Assembly (NCBI GenBank): GCA_024364735.1
Contig: JAGFNQ010002605.1
Coordinates: 124,001 to 188,000, forward strand
Source: Boesenbergia rotunda
Lineage: Eukaryota > Streptophyta > Magnoliopsida > Zingiberales > Zingiberaceae
Direction: 5' to 3'
DNA length: 64,000 bases
Part shown: in pieces, positions 34,826-46,582 of the stretch
Numbering within the stretch: the stretch's first letter is position 1
Layout: every line of letters starts with the position of its first letter
Notes under the pieces: model-generated
Told to the model about the DNA's origin: nothing
Databases searched by the model: none
Seen by the model: only the letters and a program-made list of their open reading frames with translations
Made by a program: the position numbers and the translations under genes

Positions 34826-35110
34826 GACTTTTTATAAAGCTTTAGCCAGGGCGCCCGGGAGCTTCCGGGCGCCCGGGACAGTAGTCTACTGCCTTTGGCA
34901 GTGACTTAAGGCTGGTCGGGGGCGCCCGCAATGGCCCAGGCGCCCCGGTCAGGCTGGATTTTACATCTTTGCTGCTTTGACTGATACTGGGGGCACCCGC
35001 AAGGTTCGGGGCGCCCTGGTCAAGAGGTAAAGGCAGTGTTTGCCTTGAGAGAAGAGAAAGTCATGGGAAGGGGCGCCCAAGGAGTCACGGGTGCCCGGAT
35101 TATGTAGGTA
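34826..35110 (-). promoter_or_regulatory. Internal palindrome array and TATA box upstream of element C ORF2
   Basis: On the minus strand an array of GGGCGCCC palindromes (35085-34848) is followed by TTTATAAAAAG (34837-34827), and about 105 bases later by the ORF2 ATG. This copies the LTR order of array then TATA. The motif GGGCGCCCGGGA is the same variant as in this element's LTR. It may be a second promoter. Confidence 0.62.
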
Positions 35111-35916
35111 GTGACAATTTTTGATGTCTTGTGATCATTTAACTATGGTTTAATTGGTTTGACCATGGTTTGAAGTGATTTGACTGTTTTGACTATGTAT
35201 TGACTGCTTTGACCATGGTTTGACTATGTTGACCATAGTTTGACTATGTTGACCATGGTTTGACTTCTTTCTAAACTACAGGATTAAACCACAATATTAG
35301 TATTAAAGGAATTTCAATTGAGTTTGATCTTACTGTCTCACCCAATCTAGGGTTAGCAATCACTTTAGCCTTACAGGTTTTGTGAGACAGGTTTTGGTGG
35401 GTAAAGTTATTTTGAAATTTTATGATTTATTTTGAAAAACTTGAATTAAATTTGAAAACAATTAACTTTATTTTGAAAAGAATGTTTGAATCTATAACTA
35501 ACTGAAAATTTGTGTTAGATTCGAATTTGACAAAGAATAATTTGAATTTAAATTTCAAAAATTGGCTTCCAGGTCTTAGCGAGGCACTAGGCCTTCTTTG
35601 GCCGTAGCCTTATTGGATCATCAACCCTTTCCTTGACAAAGCCTTTTAATGAAATTTCATTTTCAAAATTAATCTTTAAAAAATTCTGGTCTAACTAGTT
35701 TGGGTCTTGGATCGGTAGCTTCGGCTAGTTTCACCAGTCTAAAGAGACCAAGTAGAGTATACTTGACCTTATTAGAATTGGCTTCCCTAACGTACTATCA
35801 TCTCACCGCCACCCAATACTATGTTGTCAAATTTTAGTTAAGTTGGTTTAGTCCTTAAACTAACCAGTCCTAAATCTAAACATAGTAAATTACAGAAATT
35901 AAGTAAACAATCAAAC
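35111..35916 (-). other. Element C inter-gene region with hairpin and conserved block
   Basis: The stem CTGTCTCAC (35333-35341) pairs with GTGAGACAG (35382-35390). The conserved block at about 35565-35825 has GGTGAGATGATAGTACG and GGCCAAAGAAGGCC. A run of TTGACCATGGTTTGACTATG repeats lies at 35140-35270. No protein is encoded. Confidence 0.7.
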
Positions 35917-38900
35917 TGTAACGCCCGCTTTTTTTTTCATAAAGCGGCGTTACGTTAACATACTTAGGGCATGTAGACATCATAATGCAGCGGAAACCTT
36001 TAACTTACACCTACATGCACTTACTACCCTTCCTAACATCATAATATGGGAACTTGACATATTAACTTTATACTTAGCATCATATCATGTCATACTTGGC
36101 ATCATGTCATATCTAGCATCATGTCATACTTAGCATCATGTCATAGAGTCACATTCAAGCCCATAATAGTAAAGGTAAAGTTCTGTCATAAGACGAGTAA
36201 ACATATTGCTCCTTGGCCAAGTCACTATCACACACATGCTGTAATGCCCTCCTGCTGCTTCCTTACTGTCCCCTTGCATGATCTGCAGTATAAGGAAAAT
36301 AAGACTATAAGCACACAGGCTTAGTAAGACTCTTTCCTACTCACTAAAACCATTCATCATCTAATCATGAGCACATAAGACATTAACATACTTAGTGCTT
36401 TACTTAGAACATAACCCTTTTCATCACTTAGCATACATTCGTCATGGCATGAACATATCTTAATCACATTCGTAGCATGGCATAAACATAACCATAAAAA
36501 CATCCATGGCATGACATAATACTTGGCATAGACATGAACATCGTAAACATTCATAGCATGGCATAATACTTGGCATAGACATAGACATAATAAACATAAC
36601 CTCATAAACATTCTTAGCATGAACCTAAATAAAATCATGGCATCCTAACTTAGCACAACGTAATTAAATCATGGCATCATTACTAGCATGAACATAAATA
36701 AAATCATGGCATCCTAACTTAGCATAAACATAATTACATCATGGCATCCTAAACTAGCATAAACATAAATAAATCATGGCATCCTAAACTAGCATAAACA
36801 TAAATAAAATCATGGCATTTTAACTTAGCATAAACATAAATAAATCATGGCATCCTAAACTAGCATAGACATAAATAAATCATGGCATCCTAAACTAGCA
36901 TCAACATAAATAAATCATGGCATCCTAACTAGCATAGACATAAATAAATCATGGCATCCTAAACTAGCATAAACATAAATAAATCATGGCATCCTAAACT
37001 AGCATAAACATAAATAAAATCATGGCATTTTAACTTAGCATAAACATAAATAAATCATGGCATTCTAACTTAGCATAAACACAATTAAATCATGGCATCT
37101 TATATTAGCATAAACATACATAAAATCATTTGCATAAACATACCTTGTATAAACTTACTTTGCATAATATTCTTATCATAAGTATAATGCATAACATGGA
37201 TGGATGCATGTGAAAATTGCATATATATATATATATATATATATAAGGATGCTTAATCTTTAAAAACATGCTTTTAAATACTTTAACATAATCATAACAT
37301 TCATTGGACCCTGGCTTGTACCACATTCATTCATCATATGCGCGCATCCCTAAGTAAATACGAGGTAGCTAATCTCGACCTACTAGGGTAAGAACAGCTT
37401 CATCGGTAGTCCCGAACCGTAAGGACAGCTTCATCGGTAGTCCCGAACCGTGGACAGCTTCATCGGTAGTCCATAACCGTGGACCTTACTTAGGTCCGGT
37501 ACAAGCCCATAAAATAAAATAAATGCTTTCACATGCTTCTTCATTCATAATCATTCATAGCTTATTCATTCATTCATCATACTTTCATCATACTTAACAT
37601 CATCGTTATGCCTTGAAGGCATGAACTTTAACTTCATTCATCATTTTCATTCTTAAACATGGCATATGTACACATCATTCATAAAACATGGCATACATAC
37701 AATTTATTCATAAATATGGCATACCTACATATCATTCATAAGACATGGCATACATACATATTATTCATAAAACATGACATACATACATATCATTCATAGA
37801 TCATGGCACATGTCTTAAACATTTATGACCTAATCATATAATTCATGACATATAAAATAATGGTTTGGTTAACATAAAAATTCTTCCATCTTACTTAAAC
37901 ATACCTCTTAGTAACCTATACACAAGCATCTTGGTAGGTTTAACCCAACCCTAGCCCTAGGTTATGTCCTTGGCCGAAAGTCCCCAAGGAACCCTGGGTC
38001 CATGAACATTCACATAACTTACCAAACAACATCTCATACACATATACTAGGCCATAGGAACCCTTTGATTCCATACTTAAGGCCAACCCTAATCCTTTAG
38101 CCCTAAACTTACTCTTGGCCGAAACTTCAAGGCCATGGGGGTATGGAAAAATTCCATTAAAACCCCCAAATCAATTGTTAAATACCAACCATACCTTACC
38201 ATAGGGCCATTGGGGCCCTTACTTGAAATAAGTCCTAACTTTCCACCCTATTAGGATACTTGGCCAAAACCTATAGGGTCTCTAGGCCATGTGAAACATT
38301 CACATAAACACCTTCCATCTCCCTTATATCATGTTAATACATAAAACACATACTTGAGGTTTTAAACCCAACCCTACACATGGGTTCTTGATGTTGGCCG
38401 AAATCCTAGGGTATTCTAGGGTATCCCAAAAATTCCCAAAAATTATATTTAATCTCTAAACATCATAAGGGAACATTAAACAACATTATAAAGATTTTTA
38501 GTATCATCTTTGACCCTACACTTCTAGTGGCCGAAACCCATAGGAGATCCTAGGGTTCTTGGTTTGCTTTTCTTGTTTCTTTTAACATCAAATCCCAAAA
38601 ACCAACCAATAAATCATGCTAAAACATAAGGAACTATTATACCATAGGTGAGGGAGTCTTACCATGGTTGATCTTGATTTCTAAACCTTAAAAGAGAAGG
38701 AAATGGTAAGATCTTTGGACCCTTGAACCCCCTTGTCCTTGTATCCTTGGAAAACCCTTAGATCTTGGAGATGAGACCTTCTTGTGAAGTTTTTCCAAGG
38801 GAAACTCTTCCTTTGGTGTTCGGCTAGGATGAGGGAAGGAGGAGGAAGAAAATGCCAAGTGATGGAAGGAAGAGGTAACTCCCAAACCCCCCTCTTTATA

Positions 38901-39378
38901 ACCCATTAAGGAGGTAAATGAAGAGTCTCTCCATGACCCTTCATCTTCTTCTAAGCCTTAACCAATATCCACTTCATTCCCTCATAACATTCCCTTGCTA
39001 GGTGAGTTGGTTAGAGCATACATGGTTGTACAAGAGGTCCAAGGTTCAATCCTTGGTCCATGCACCTTATTTTTTTATTTTTTTTCTTTTTTAATCCCCT
39101 AAAATTTCGAAAATCCTCTAAAAATTCCCCCATAATTATGTTAATATTTTCCATTATAATCCTTTATATTTATATAAATTTTCACCTAAAATCCACCAAT
39201 AATTTTGGTACTAAAAAGCCAATATAAGGCCCATTAGTGCCCTTTTTCCCAATTTAAATGAGAAAACATGGATTTTCTAGGCCAAAGTTTGCATTGATAT
39301 TTCTAGGTTCCTCGAAAAATTATCTAGACATGCTTAATATTTTAAGGAAATATTAAGAGAATTTTCTGGGTCGTTACA
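35917..39378 (-). mobile_element. Solo LTR, Ty3/gypsy-type, 3.46 kb, inside element C
   Basis: TG...CA ends with a short inverted repeat (TGTAACG/CGTTACA) and perfect caaac duplications at 35912-35916 and 39379-39383. Read on the minus strand it starts TGTAACGACCCAGAAAATT and ends with GCGGGCGTTACA, a pattern typical of plant Ty3/gypsy (chromovirus, Tekay/Del-like) LTRs. No internal genes. It contains several tandem arrays: a 35-bp unit with AAATCATGGCATCCTAAAC about 14 times (36610-37130), three copies of a CTTCATCGGTAGTCC unit (37385-37490), a roughly 29-bp CATTCATAAAACATGGCATAC unit (37650-37800), and an AT dinucleotide run (37219-37243). Confidence 0.82.
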
Positions 39379-39411
39379 CAAACATGCAAATTGCAAACAA
39401 AAGATTGAATT

Positions 39412-41057
39412 TTATCTAACAATGAATATAGTTTTTAATTTGGCTCCCCCTGGACTAAAGCCACGACAATGGTTTGGCAAGATGTGAATCTTGTCCTTGG
39501 GGATCCAATACTGATTTGATCCATTTTGTTTGTTCAGGTACAGTTTAGGTACCCATGCCTGGACTTTAGGTCTTGACTAGTTCAATACAGCAAAGTAGAA
39601 TCTTTGTCTAGATTTGGTTCTATAGCCTAGTCCGGATCGATTTAGAACTGATTTCTGTTTTCCAAGAATCATATCAAGACCCTTGGAACCAGAAGTGAAT
39701 CGTTCTAAAGCTGATCTAAGATCCTTAACTTGAGTTTTCAATGAGGAGTTCTCTTTCTCAAATTTTTCAGCTTGAGTAGAGGTTCCTTCTTGAACCTTCT
39801 CAGTTAAAGATCTAGAGTCAGCTCCCTCTTTCAGGAGTTTTACTTCCTGTAGAAGGGATTCGACTCGAAGTTTAGCTTTCGCCAAATCTCGAGAAAGATA
39901 AGAAATTAACTCATTTAACTGACTTCTAGAAAAACCACTTATCTTGATTTCGCCGTCGTCTGAAAATGTTAGTCTGCCGTCGTCCTGTTCCGATTCTGAC
40001 TCGGTCTCAATTTCTTCTGAGGCGGTTAGCGCTAGCAGGTTCGACTGTGGGACCTCTTCTTCTTCGGAGGAGGAGGACTCGTCCCACGTTGCTTGAAGTG
40101 CCTTCTTTCTTCTTGCTTTCTTGGCTTCTTTTAGGTTAGGACATTCGGATTTGAAATGTCCCTTTTTGTTGCACTCGAAGCACGTCACACTCGATTTGTT
40201 CTTAGTTGGTTCAGCTTGAACTTCCTTCTTTCGGCTGGCTTTTCTTCTGTTGGATTGATTCTTCAATTCCTTGTAGTAGTTCCGGGCCAGTCGGACCAGC
40301 TTAGGTCAGTCCCTTCGTCATCTTCTGAGTCTGAGTCTGAATCAGACTCGGGTGCAGGTTAAGGTTTCTTCTTGGATACTTTTCCAGCTTTACCTGCAAT
40401 AAAGGCAATACCTTTCTCGACCAGATTGCAGTTAGTCTGTTCATGTAATTCGAGTTCAGAGAAAAGTTCATCTAACTTGATTTTGGAAAGATCCCTAGAA
40501 ACTTTGTAAGCATCTACCATAGATGCCCACAAGGTGTTTTTCGGGAAAGCATTAAGAGCGTACCTTATCAGGTCACGATTTTCTACCTTGTGACCGATTG
40601 TGTGTAGTCCGTTCATTAGCTCCTGAATTTGGGCGTGGAGCTGAGCTGCTGTTTCGTTGTCGGTCATCTTGATCATATATAGCTTGTTCAGGAGGAGGTC
40701 TCTCTTGCTGATCCGAGTGTCTGAAGTTCCTTCGTACAGCTCGATCAGTTTCCCCCATAGCTCATTGGCACTGTTGAATGTACCCACCCGGTTCAGCTCC
40801 TCTTTTATTAAGCCGCATTGGAGGGTATGGGTCGCCTTTGCATCGGCTTCAATTCTTCTCTTCAGAGTGGTGTCCCACTCAGTGTACGACTGTGGTACTC
40901 CTTCAGCGTTCTTTGGAATTTCTAGTCCAGACTGGATGATTATCCACATGTCCACCTGAGTTTTCAGGTGGACCTCCATTCGACTTTTCCAGTAGGAAAA
41001 GTCTTCTCCACTGAAAAGTGGAGGTCTGGCTGTGCTGAATCCTTCTTGCATGGCCAT
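39412..41057 (-). pseudogene. gag: Element C gag (capsid, one intact zinc knuckle, coiled coil)
   Basis: Starts at ATG 41057 (MAMQEGFSTARPP) and ends at TAA 39412-39414. The capsid has GEDFSYWKSRMEVHLKTQVD, LQCGLIKEEL, NELWGKLIELYEG, NRDLIRYALNAFP and WASMVDAYKVSRDL. Then come a Lys-rich linker, the knuckle CFECNKKGHFKSEC (about 40195-40150), SSSSEEEEVP, a coiled coil, RSGLGYR, AWVPK and the shared SPGGAKLKTIFIVR end. Defects are a stop near 40360 with a shift to about 40310, and a stop near 39577. It is the best-preserved gag of this type in the window. Confidence 0.9.
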
Positions 41058-41268
41058 AAAGGATTTTATTTGAAAGCAAGAGAAGAGAAGGAAAAACTTT
41101 GTCCCAAGACTTGGTCTTGGATTAGTAGTGCGGGATAAAGAAAATTAAATATCAAGGGGTGTTGCACCGGTCTCGATTAACGATAAGAATTCAAAAAAAA
41201 AAAAAGAAATAATTTTACGAAAATCGAAAAATTCTCAAACTGTGGTTGCACCAAATTTGAGCTTCCGA

Positions 41269-41282
41269 GCTCTGATACCACT
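41269..41282 (-). other. Primer binding site, element C
   Basis: AGTGGTATCAGAGC directly after the CCAACA end of the 5' LTR. Confidence 0.9.
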
Positions 41283-42585
41283 TGTTGGATCGAGAGAACG
41301 ATAGAGGGGGGTGAATATCGTTAAACGTTCGGATTAGAGTTAGAGAAATTACGCAGCGGAAGAAATAAACAATCAATGCGAACACAAGATCTTTTACTTG
41401 GTTCGGAGTCGCGGTCGGCTCCTACTCCAAGGTCCACGGTGGTTGACCGTTTACTGCGGGCAATTCTATATGTGCGCAAAACCATTTACAAGATATATTA
41501 CAAAATCAGTACAGTAAACTAAAAGTAGCACTTTGTTACCGACGTCCGGTGTAGATTATGTTTTTGGAGCAGAGGGACGTCGTCGGCGCTTGTATCTCGA
41601 GTCGGGAGGTTTACGAAGCAGAGTGCGGGAGTAGAAGAGCGTGAATGCGTTGAAAAGAATTGTTGTCAGAAGCCTTGGGGTTGAGGGCCTTTTTATAGCC
41701 CCTGGGGGCGCCCGGAACGTTGGGGACGCCCCCCCCCCACGTGTCATCTGATCCGAGCTCCTCTCGGTCAGCTATGATCCCTTCAAACTCGGGATCAGCC
41801 TTTGACGAGGGCGCCCGGGACGCTGGGGGCGCCTGGGTTGACTCTTATCCGTTAGCTTCTCGCTAGCTTGCATCTTATGCACTTCGCTAGCTTGAGCTCG
41901 GGGCGCCCGGACCATCCGGGGCGCCCCGTCCAGTTAGCTGCCGAAGCGTACATTTGCTCCACTTCTTTTGTATTCACCTTGGGGGCGCCCGGGACACTCC
42001 GGGCACCCTACTCAGCTTCTGCCTCACTCCTTTGAGGCTCTCTGAGCTGCAGACGCTCATTCCTTCTGTCCTGCATCCAGGGTTACTCCAAAATACCACA
42101 GAGCAATAATATGTTAGTTTTATATAGCCTTAGCTGTCTTGGTTCTGAATTTGGGTCTCCAAAATGGAGCCCTAGGTCAAGCCGACGCCTACTGTTCCCT
42201 CGACGGGGAACGCGTCCTCACCTACTCCTCTCAGGAGAGTTTACCTTTTGCCAACCAGGTCCTCCGGTTGGTCTTTGGCCCGATACACCTGACCAGGTCT
42301 TCGTGCCCACCTTCCGAGCAGGTCTTCGGTGCCCAGCTCCTTGCCAGGGCTTCGTGCCCAGTCCTCAACCAGGACTTCGTGCCCACCTTCCGAGCAGGTC
42401 TTCGGTGCTCAGCTCCTTGCCAGGGCTTCGTGCCAGTCCTCGACCAGGACTTCGTGCCCAGTGTACCTAGGACTTCTTTTCTTGTAATCTTAGTGAACAT
42501 ATTAGATCAACATAATATCTTAACTTTTGAACCCTTTTGCCATTATCAAAACACAGGTTCGACTTTGGTGTTGTCTGCACCAACA
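41283..42585 (-). repeat. Element C 5' LTR
   Basis: Same structure as 30875-32218 with one fewer U3 unit: mini-hairpin array 42290-42470, GGGCGCCC array 41700-42010, TATA box CTATAAAAAGG (41688-41698). Confidence 0.92.
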
Positions 42586-43077
42586 AATTCATGAAAATAT
42601 TCATTTGTGTTGCAGAATTCAATAAATTTTAAGTTTTCGAATTCACCCCCATGATCACTTTGAATTCTTTTAATTTTGGTATCTTTTTTATTTTCAAGAA
42701 TTTTAGTTAAAGCTCTAAATGATTCAAGACATTAATATTTGGTCTTAAGAAATTAGACCCAAGTGAATTATAACTAAGCAGTACCAGTTTCCACTTAGTG
42801 ACTTGACTCCGTGAGAATCAAATAGGTCCAGGTGTAGGAGTTCAAGTACAGATTGGGTCAGGTCAGACTGGGTAAGTTTATGGGTAGACTTAGTCTGTTT
42901 ACCTTGTTGACATGGACCACAAACTGAATTTTCAATATTCCTAAGTTTAGGTATACCCTTAACTAATCCTTTTTGGCTGAGTTTGGAGATAAGCTTTAGG
43001 TTGGCATGTCCTAATCTCCTAAGCCAAAGTTTAGTTTCTTCTACTTGAGTCAGATAACAGTTAAGTGAGGTAGGTAG
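42586..43077 (-). pseudogene. pol: Element D pol, middle part: GAG-pre-integrase and integrase core
   Basis: On the minus strand from 43077 it reads WLRRLGHANLKLISKL, then CGPCQQGKQTKSTHK, LLHLDLFDSHGVKSLSGNW, and SDHGGEFENLKF. These are the zinc-binding and catalytic-core parts of copia integrase. It lies between element E (43078) and element C (42585) and joins the pieces at 57459 and 30874. A damaged part near 42700-42770 breaks the frame. Confidence 0.85.
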
Positions 43078-43989
43078 TGTTGGGGCAATCTATGGTCCGA
43101 AATGACCATGTGTTTTGATGTTTGGGCAAAGGGTTTAAGTTAGGTTTACCTTTGTGTTTGATATGTGTGATTGAGTTTACAGGACTTGGTAAGTCACACA
43201 TGGAGGACACATCCGAGGGACGAGAGCCGAGGGAAGAGGACTCCAAGGGCAACCCGGAGGAAGTGGACTTCAATGGGCATACGTGAAGGATGGCATGGAG
43301 GCAAGCCGAGGGCTTGCGTGCGCATCTGAGGGACGATAGCCGGTGGAAGAAGACTTCAAGGGGCGAGCCAAGGGAGTGGACTTGAAGGCATACGTGAAGG
43401 AGGGTCTTCGGAGTGAGGGAGAGTGAATTTGTAAGCTGGGCAGTCGACTGGGGATGGATCAGTCGACTGCCAACAGGGATTTCGAACTCACCGAAATATC
43501 AGTCGACTGGTCTGGGACCAGTCGACTGATCAGGTGAAAAACTAGCCATTGGCTAGCTAGTCAGGTGGGACCAGTCGACTGGTAATGGACCAGTCGACTG
43601 GTAATGGACCAGTCGACTGGTAGCGGGGTTTTCAGCCTTAGACTCTATTTAAGAGAGCTTCGTTTTGGCTAAGAGTTTTGACGAATTTGGCTTTGGTTAA
43701 AGGCCAAATAGTAGTCTAAGAGCTCAGAAGTGAAGTTTGGTTTGTGGTGAGGTTTCTTCACCCACAAGGAGCTACACGAGCTAGCCGGAGGGCATCCGGG
43801 GAGTGATCCAACAAAGGATCAAGGGATCGTCCACCTTACGGACGCCATGGAGTAGGAGCGTCATCTCTGAACCACGTAAAGGTGATGTGTTAGCGTTGTT
43901 TAATTTTGTTATTATTGTTTCCGCTTATGCACGCTAACATCGTAGGAAGAACGAATCGAAGAAATAGCTTGACGGTCACGATCCTAACA
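43078..43989 (+). repeat. Element E 5' LTR
   Basis: TGTTGGGGCAATC to CCTAACA. It has CAGTCGACTGG palindromes at about 43443-43620, an AT-rich CTATTTAAGAG (about 43644) as likely TATA, and imperfect repeats of GAGGGACGAGAGCCGAGG and GGAGTGGACTTGAAGG in U3. Compared with the 3' LTR it lacks the ATTCACCCCCTCTA segment near its end. Confidence 0.9.
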
Positions 43990-44003
43990 AGTGGTATCAG
44001 AGC
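43990..44003 (+). other. Primer binding site, element E
   Basis: AGTGGTATCAGAGC follows the CTAACA LTR end. Confidence 0.9.
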
Positions 44004-44057
44004 GAAGGTAGCTCGTCTACGGACTAATCGCCGAGAGAGCAAAGGTGCTAGAGGAAG

Positions 44058-45583
44058 ATGGGCTCGGAAGGTCCACTAGGATGGGACATTAGGATTCCAC
44101 CTCCATACGACCGAGATGACTTCAACTATTGGAGGAATCGCTTGGAAACATGGTTCCAAATGGATTGGGATCATTGGACCGCATTGGAAGTTCCATTTGA
44201 AGCTCCAACGACAAGAAGGGAAAGCGCCTCCGACCTCAGTATTGGACCAAGAGTCAAACGGAAGAAGCGGAGGCGGATAAGGAGGTAACTAGAATTGTAT
44301 TGAATTTATTACCTTCACATATTGTGTCAAATGTAAGAGAGTACAAGAATGCATATGAGCTATGGAGGAAGATAATAGCTCTACATGAGAATTCGACACA
44401 AGAACAAGAAGAAGAAGAGTCCAAGGAAAAGGACCAATCCAAAGTTGAGTCAAGTTCAACATCCGAAGAGAATGAGAGAGTTGAATTATCTACATCTTCA
44501 AGTGAGGAAGAGATAGAAGAAGTCTCCACTTCAAGGATTGAGGGGGAGGAGAGACCATCCTCAATACCGGAGCAAGAAGAAGCTCCCACCTCCACTAAAG
44601 CAAGGGCAAAAGATCACATCATTTGCTTTGGGTGCAATGAAAAAGGACACTACAAGGACAAGTGTCCATTGGGTAAGAAAAATGAGGTACACCCTAAACT
44701 CAATTCAAATAGTTTGAAAACTAACATGAGTGATAGGGATGGAGCAAAGAAGGATAAGAAGCATATAATTTGCTTCACGTGTGGTGAGCATGGACACTAC
44801 CACACCAAGTGCCCAAAGAAAAGAGAAATCAAGAAGTTGGCGCACTTGAAGAAATTGGAAAAGAAAAAGAGCTCAAGTGAAGGGGGAGCTTCAAAGGTAA
44901 AATGAAAGGTAATTCCTTGTTTAGAATTAAATTCAATTTCGAATTCTTATATGCTTGTTAAGAATAATCATGGATTTAGATATAATGATAGAAATAGAGA
45001 TAATATTGTAGATCAAAACCCTAGGAAAATCATACATCATGATAAATCCAAGACCTTTGGACCTAAGGATCAAGGCACAAATTCCAAGAAGGGGAGACAT
45101 ATGTCTAAAAAGGTGGGTAGGTCTAGGAATGTCCAAGGAGGACATGTTGATTCTAGGTTTAAGAACCTAGAAAGGGAAAATCAAGCATTGAGGGAAAAGC
45201 TTGATAGGTTAGAGAAAATCCTAAATAGATTCACTATTGGATCTAAGAGTTTAGGTATGTTGTTGGGTGGTCTAAAACCCAACAATGATAGATCGGGTCT
45301 AGGATACCGATCTAAGGTCTCCAATGCCAATGAAAAGAAATATGCTAGGGTAGCATATAATTATGGCAAGGAGGGAAAGTCCAAAAATGGCAAGGGGATG
45401 CCATTAAAAGGAAAGAAAAAGGTCTTTACCAAGGACAAGGTGTCTAAGGTTAAGAAGGTTAAGTTTGTAGGCCAAGAGTCACCAGAGGTATACCGGTGTG
45501 ACCTAGTGGTTGTTGAGTTACCTAGGGAGGTGGCTAAGGCTAAGTGCTCAAGGGGGAGCTCTAGGAGTCTTTGGGATCCATAG
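44058..45583 (+). pseudogene. gag: Element E gag: truncated capsid, two zinc knuckles, coiled coil
   Basis: Starts MGSEGPLGWDIR at 44058, followed by DDFNYWRNRLETW. A shift near 44285 leads to ELWRKIIALHEN. At that point the usual 100-residue second half of the capsid (NRDLIRY to WASMVDAYK) is missing, and an acidic Ser/Glu tract follows. Two knuckles, CFGCNEKGHYKDKC and CFTCGEHGHYHTKC, lie at about 44625-44665 and 44770-44810. After a stop at 44903 another frame (44951-45583) carries the coiled coil ENQALREKLDRLEKIL and RSGLGYR of the normal gag end. The double knuckle resembles element I. Confidence 0.8.
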
Positions 45584-46531
45584 TAAATCGATCTTGGGAG
45601 GTTTCTCTCGGAGGTCTAGATGGACTGTGGAATGTGCCAAAAGGATTGGAGACGGATTTGAGTCTCAATTCTTTGGGATTTGGCACAATGGGTTTGAGTT
45701 TCATGCATGGAAATATGACATTGGGGTCATATGGCATGAGAGGTGGTTTTTGATGTGTAAATATCATATAAATCAATGCTAGGGATGCATTGTGGGTTGG
45801 TATGGGCAAAGACATCAAGAGAAGATCAAAACTAGGACTTTAGGTTAAGGTTCAATTGAACCATTTAGCTAGTTTTGGATTTTGTGTCAATCTTGGGAAT
45901 GATGATGGATACATTTTGGGTGTATTTTTCCCAAGTAGGTATGGGTACCACAAAACTCTCCACAAAATTTGAAAATTTTTGGAGATTTGTGAATTTCTGG
46001 TGCATTTCTGAATTTGGGTCAAAAATGCTGAAAATTGGTTTTTCAGAGTGTCAGTCGATTGGTCCAGGGGTCAGTTGACTGATCTGGGCTGAATTGATTT
46101 TTAGCAATCGAAAAGTGTCTGAATGATGTAAAACAAGTGTATGAGGGGTTAGTACACTTTGTGTATGATCATTAGGGGTAAAAGAGTCCAATAAAGGAGA
46201 AATTGTTAGAGTCTTTTAGATGTATGGCAAAGGGGGAGAAGTGTTGGGTTTAAGTGAGAAACCAAACACACCTTTACAAGAAATCTTAGGTCTACGGGAA
46301 GCTTAGGTAAATGGGGAGCATTGTTGCTCCATTAGTGGCGTAAGGGAAACTTTGGAGAAGTCTTAAAAAGCCTTTGTAAGTCTAATGTAGGAGGAGCCTT
46401 GGAGTGGTTTTAAAAAGTCCATTTTGGTAAAAATTCCTAACTTGGGGAGGTTAGGTGTGGGGATGCCTTGTGATAGGATTCATGCATATTTTCTATTTGT
46501 TTTCCCTAACTTAAGCGTATTGTCAAACATC
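45584..46531 (+). other. Element E 3' interior with LTR-type palindrome
   Basis: No gene recognised. At 46050-46085 CAGTCGATTGG and CAGTTGACTGATCTGGG resemble this element's LTR array (CAGTCGACTGG..GACTGATCAGG). The rest is G/T-rich non-coding sequence leading to the polypurine tract. Confidence 0.6.
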
Positions 46532-46545
46532 AAAAAGGGAGAGAT
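46532..46545 (+). other. Polypurine tract of element E
   Basis: AAAAAGGGAGAGAT immediately before the TGTTGGGGC start of the 3' LTR. Confidence 0.87.
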
Positions 46546-46582
46546 TGTTGGGGCAATCTATGGTCCGGAGTGACCATGTGTT

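Larger units (their letters stand above)
30875..42585 (-). mobile_element. Element C: non-autonomous copia with gag and spliced ORF2
   Basis: LTRs at 30875-32218 and 41283-42585, with perfect aattc duplications at 30870-30874 and 42586-42590, inside D's integrase. Without its internal gypsy-type solo LTR it is about 8.24 kb, within about 20 bases of element F (8.22 kb), and both have the same gene order: gag, conserved block, hairpin, palindrome array with TATA, ORF2, distal hairpin, A/T repeat region, polypurine tract. No pol gene is present. Confidence 0.92.

Noticed and set aside
36357..36638. Minus-strand ORF with repeated cysteine and methionine words
   Set aside because: It is a translation of the GCATGG/ATAAACAT tandem repeats of the gypsy-type solo LTR.
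37219..37243. AT dinucleotide run as a functional site
   Set aside because: An ordinary microsatellite within the gypsy-type LTR.
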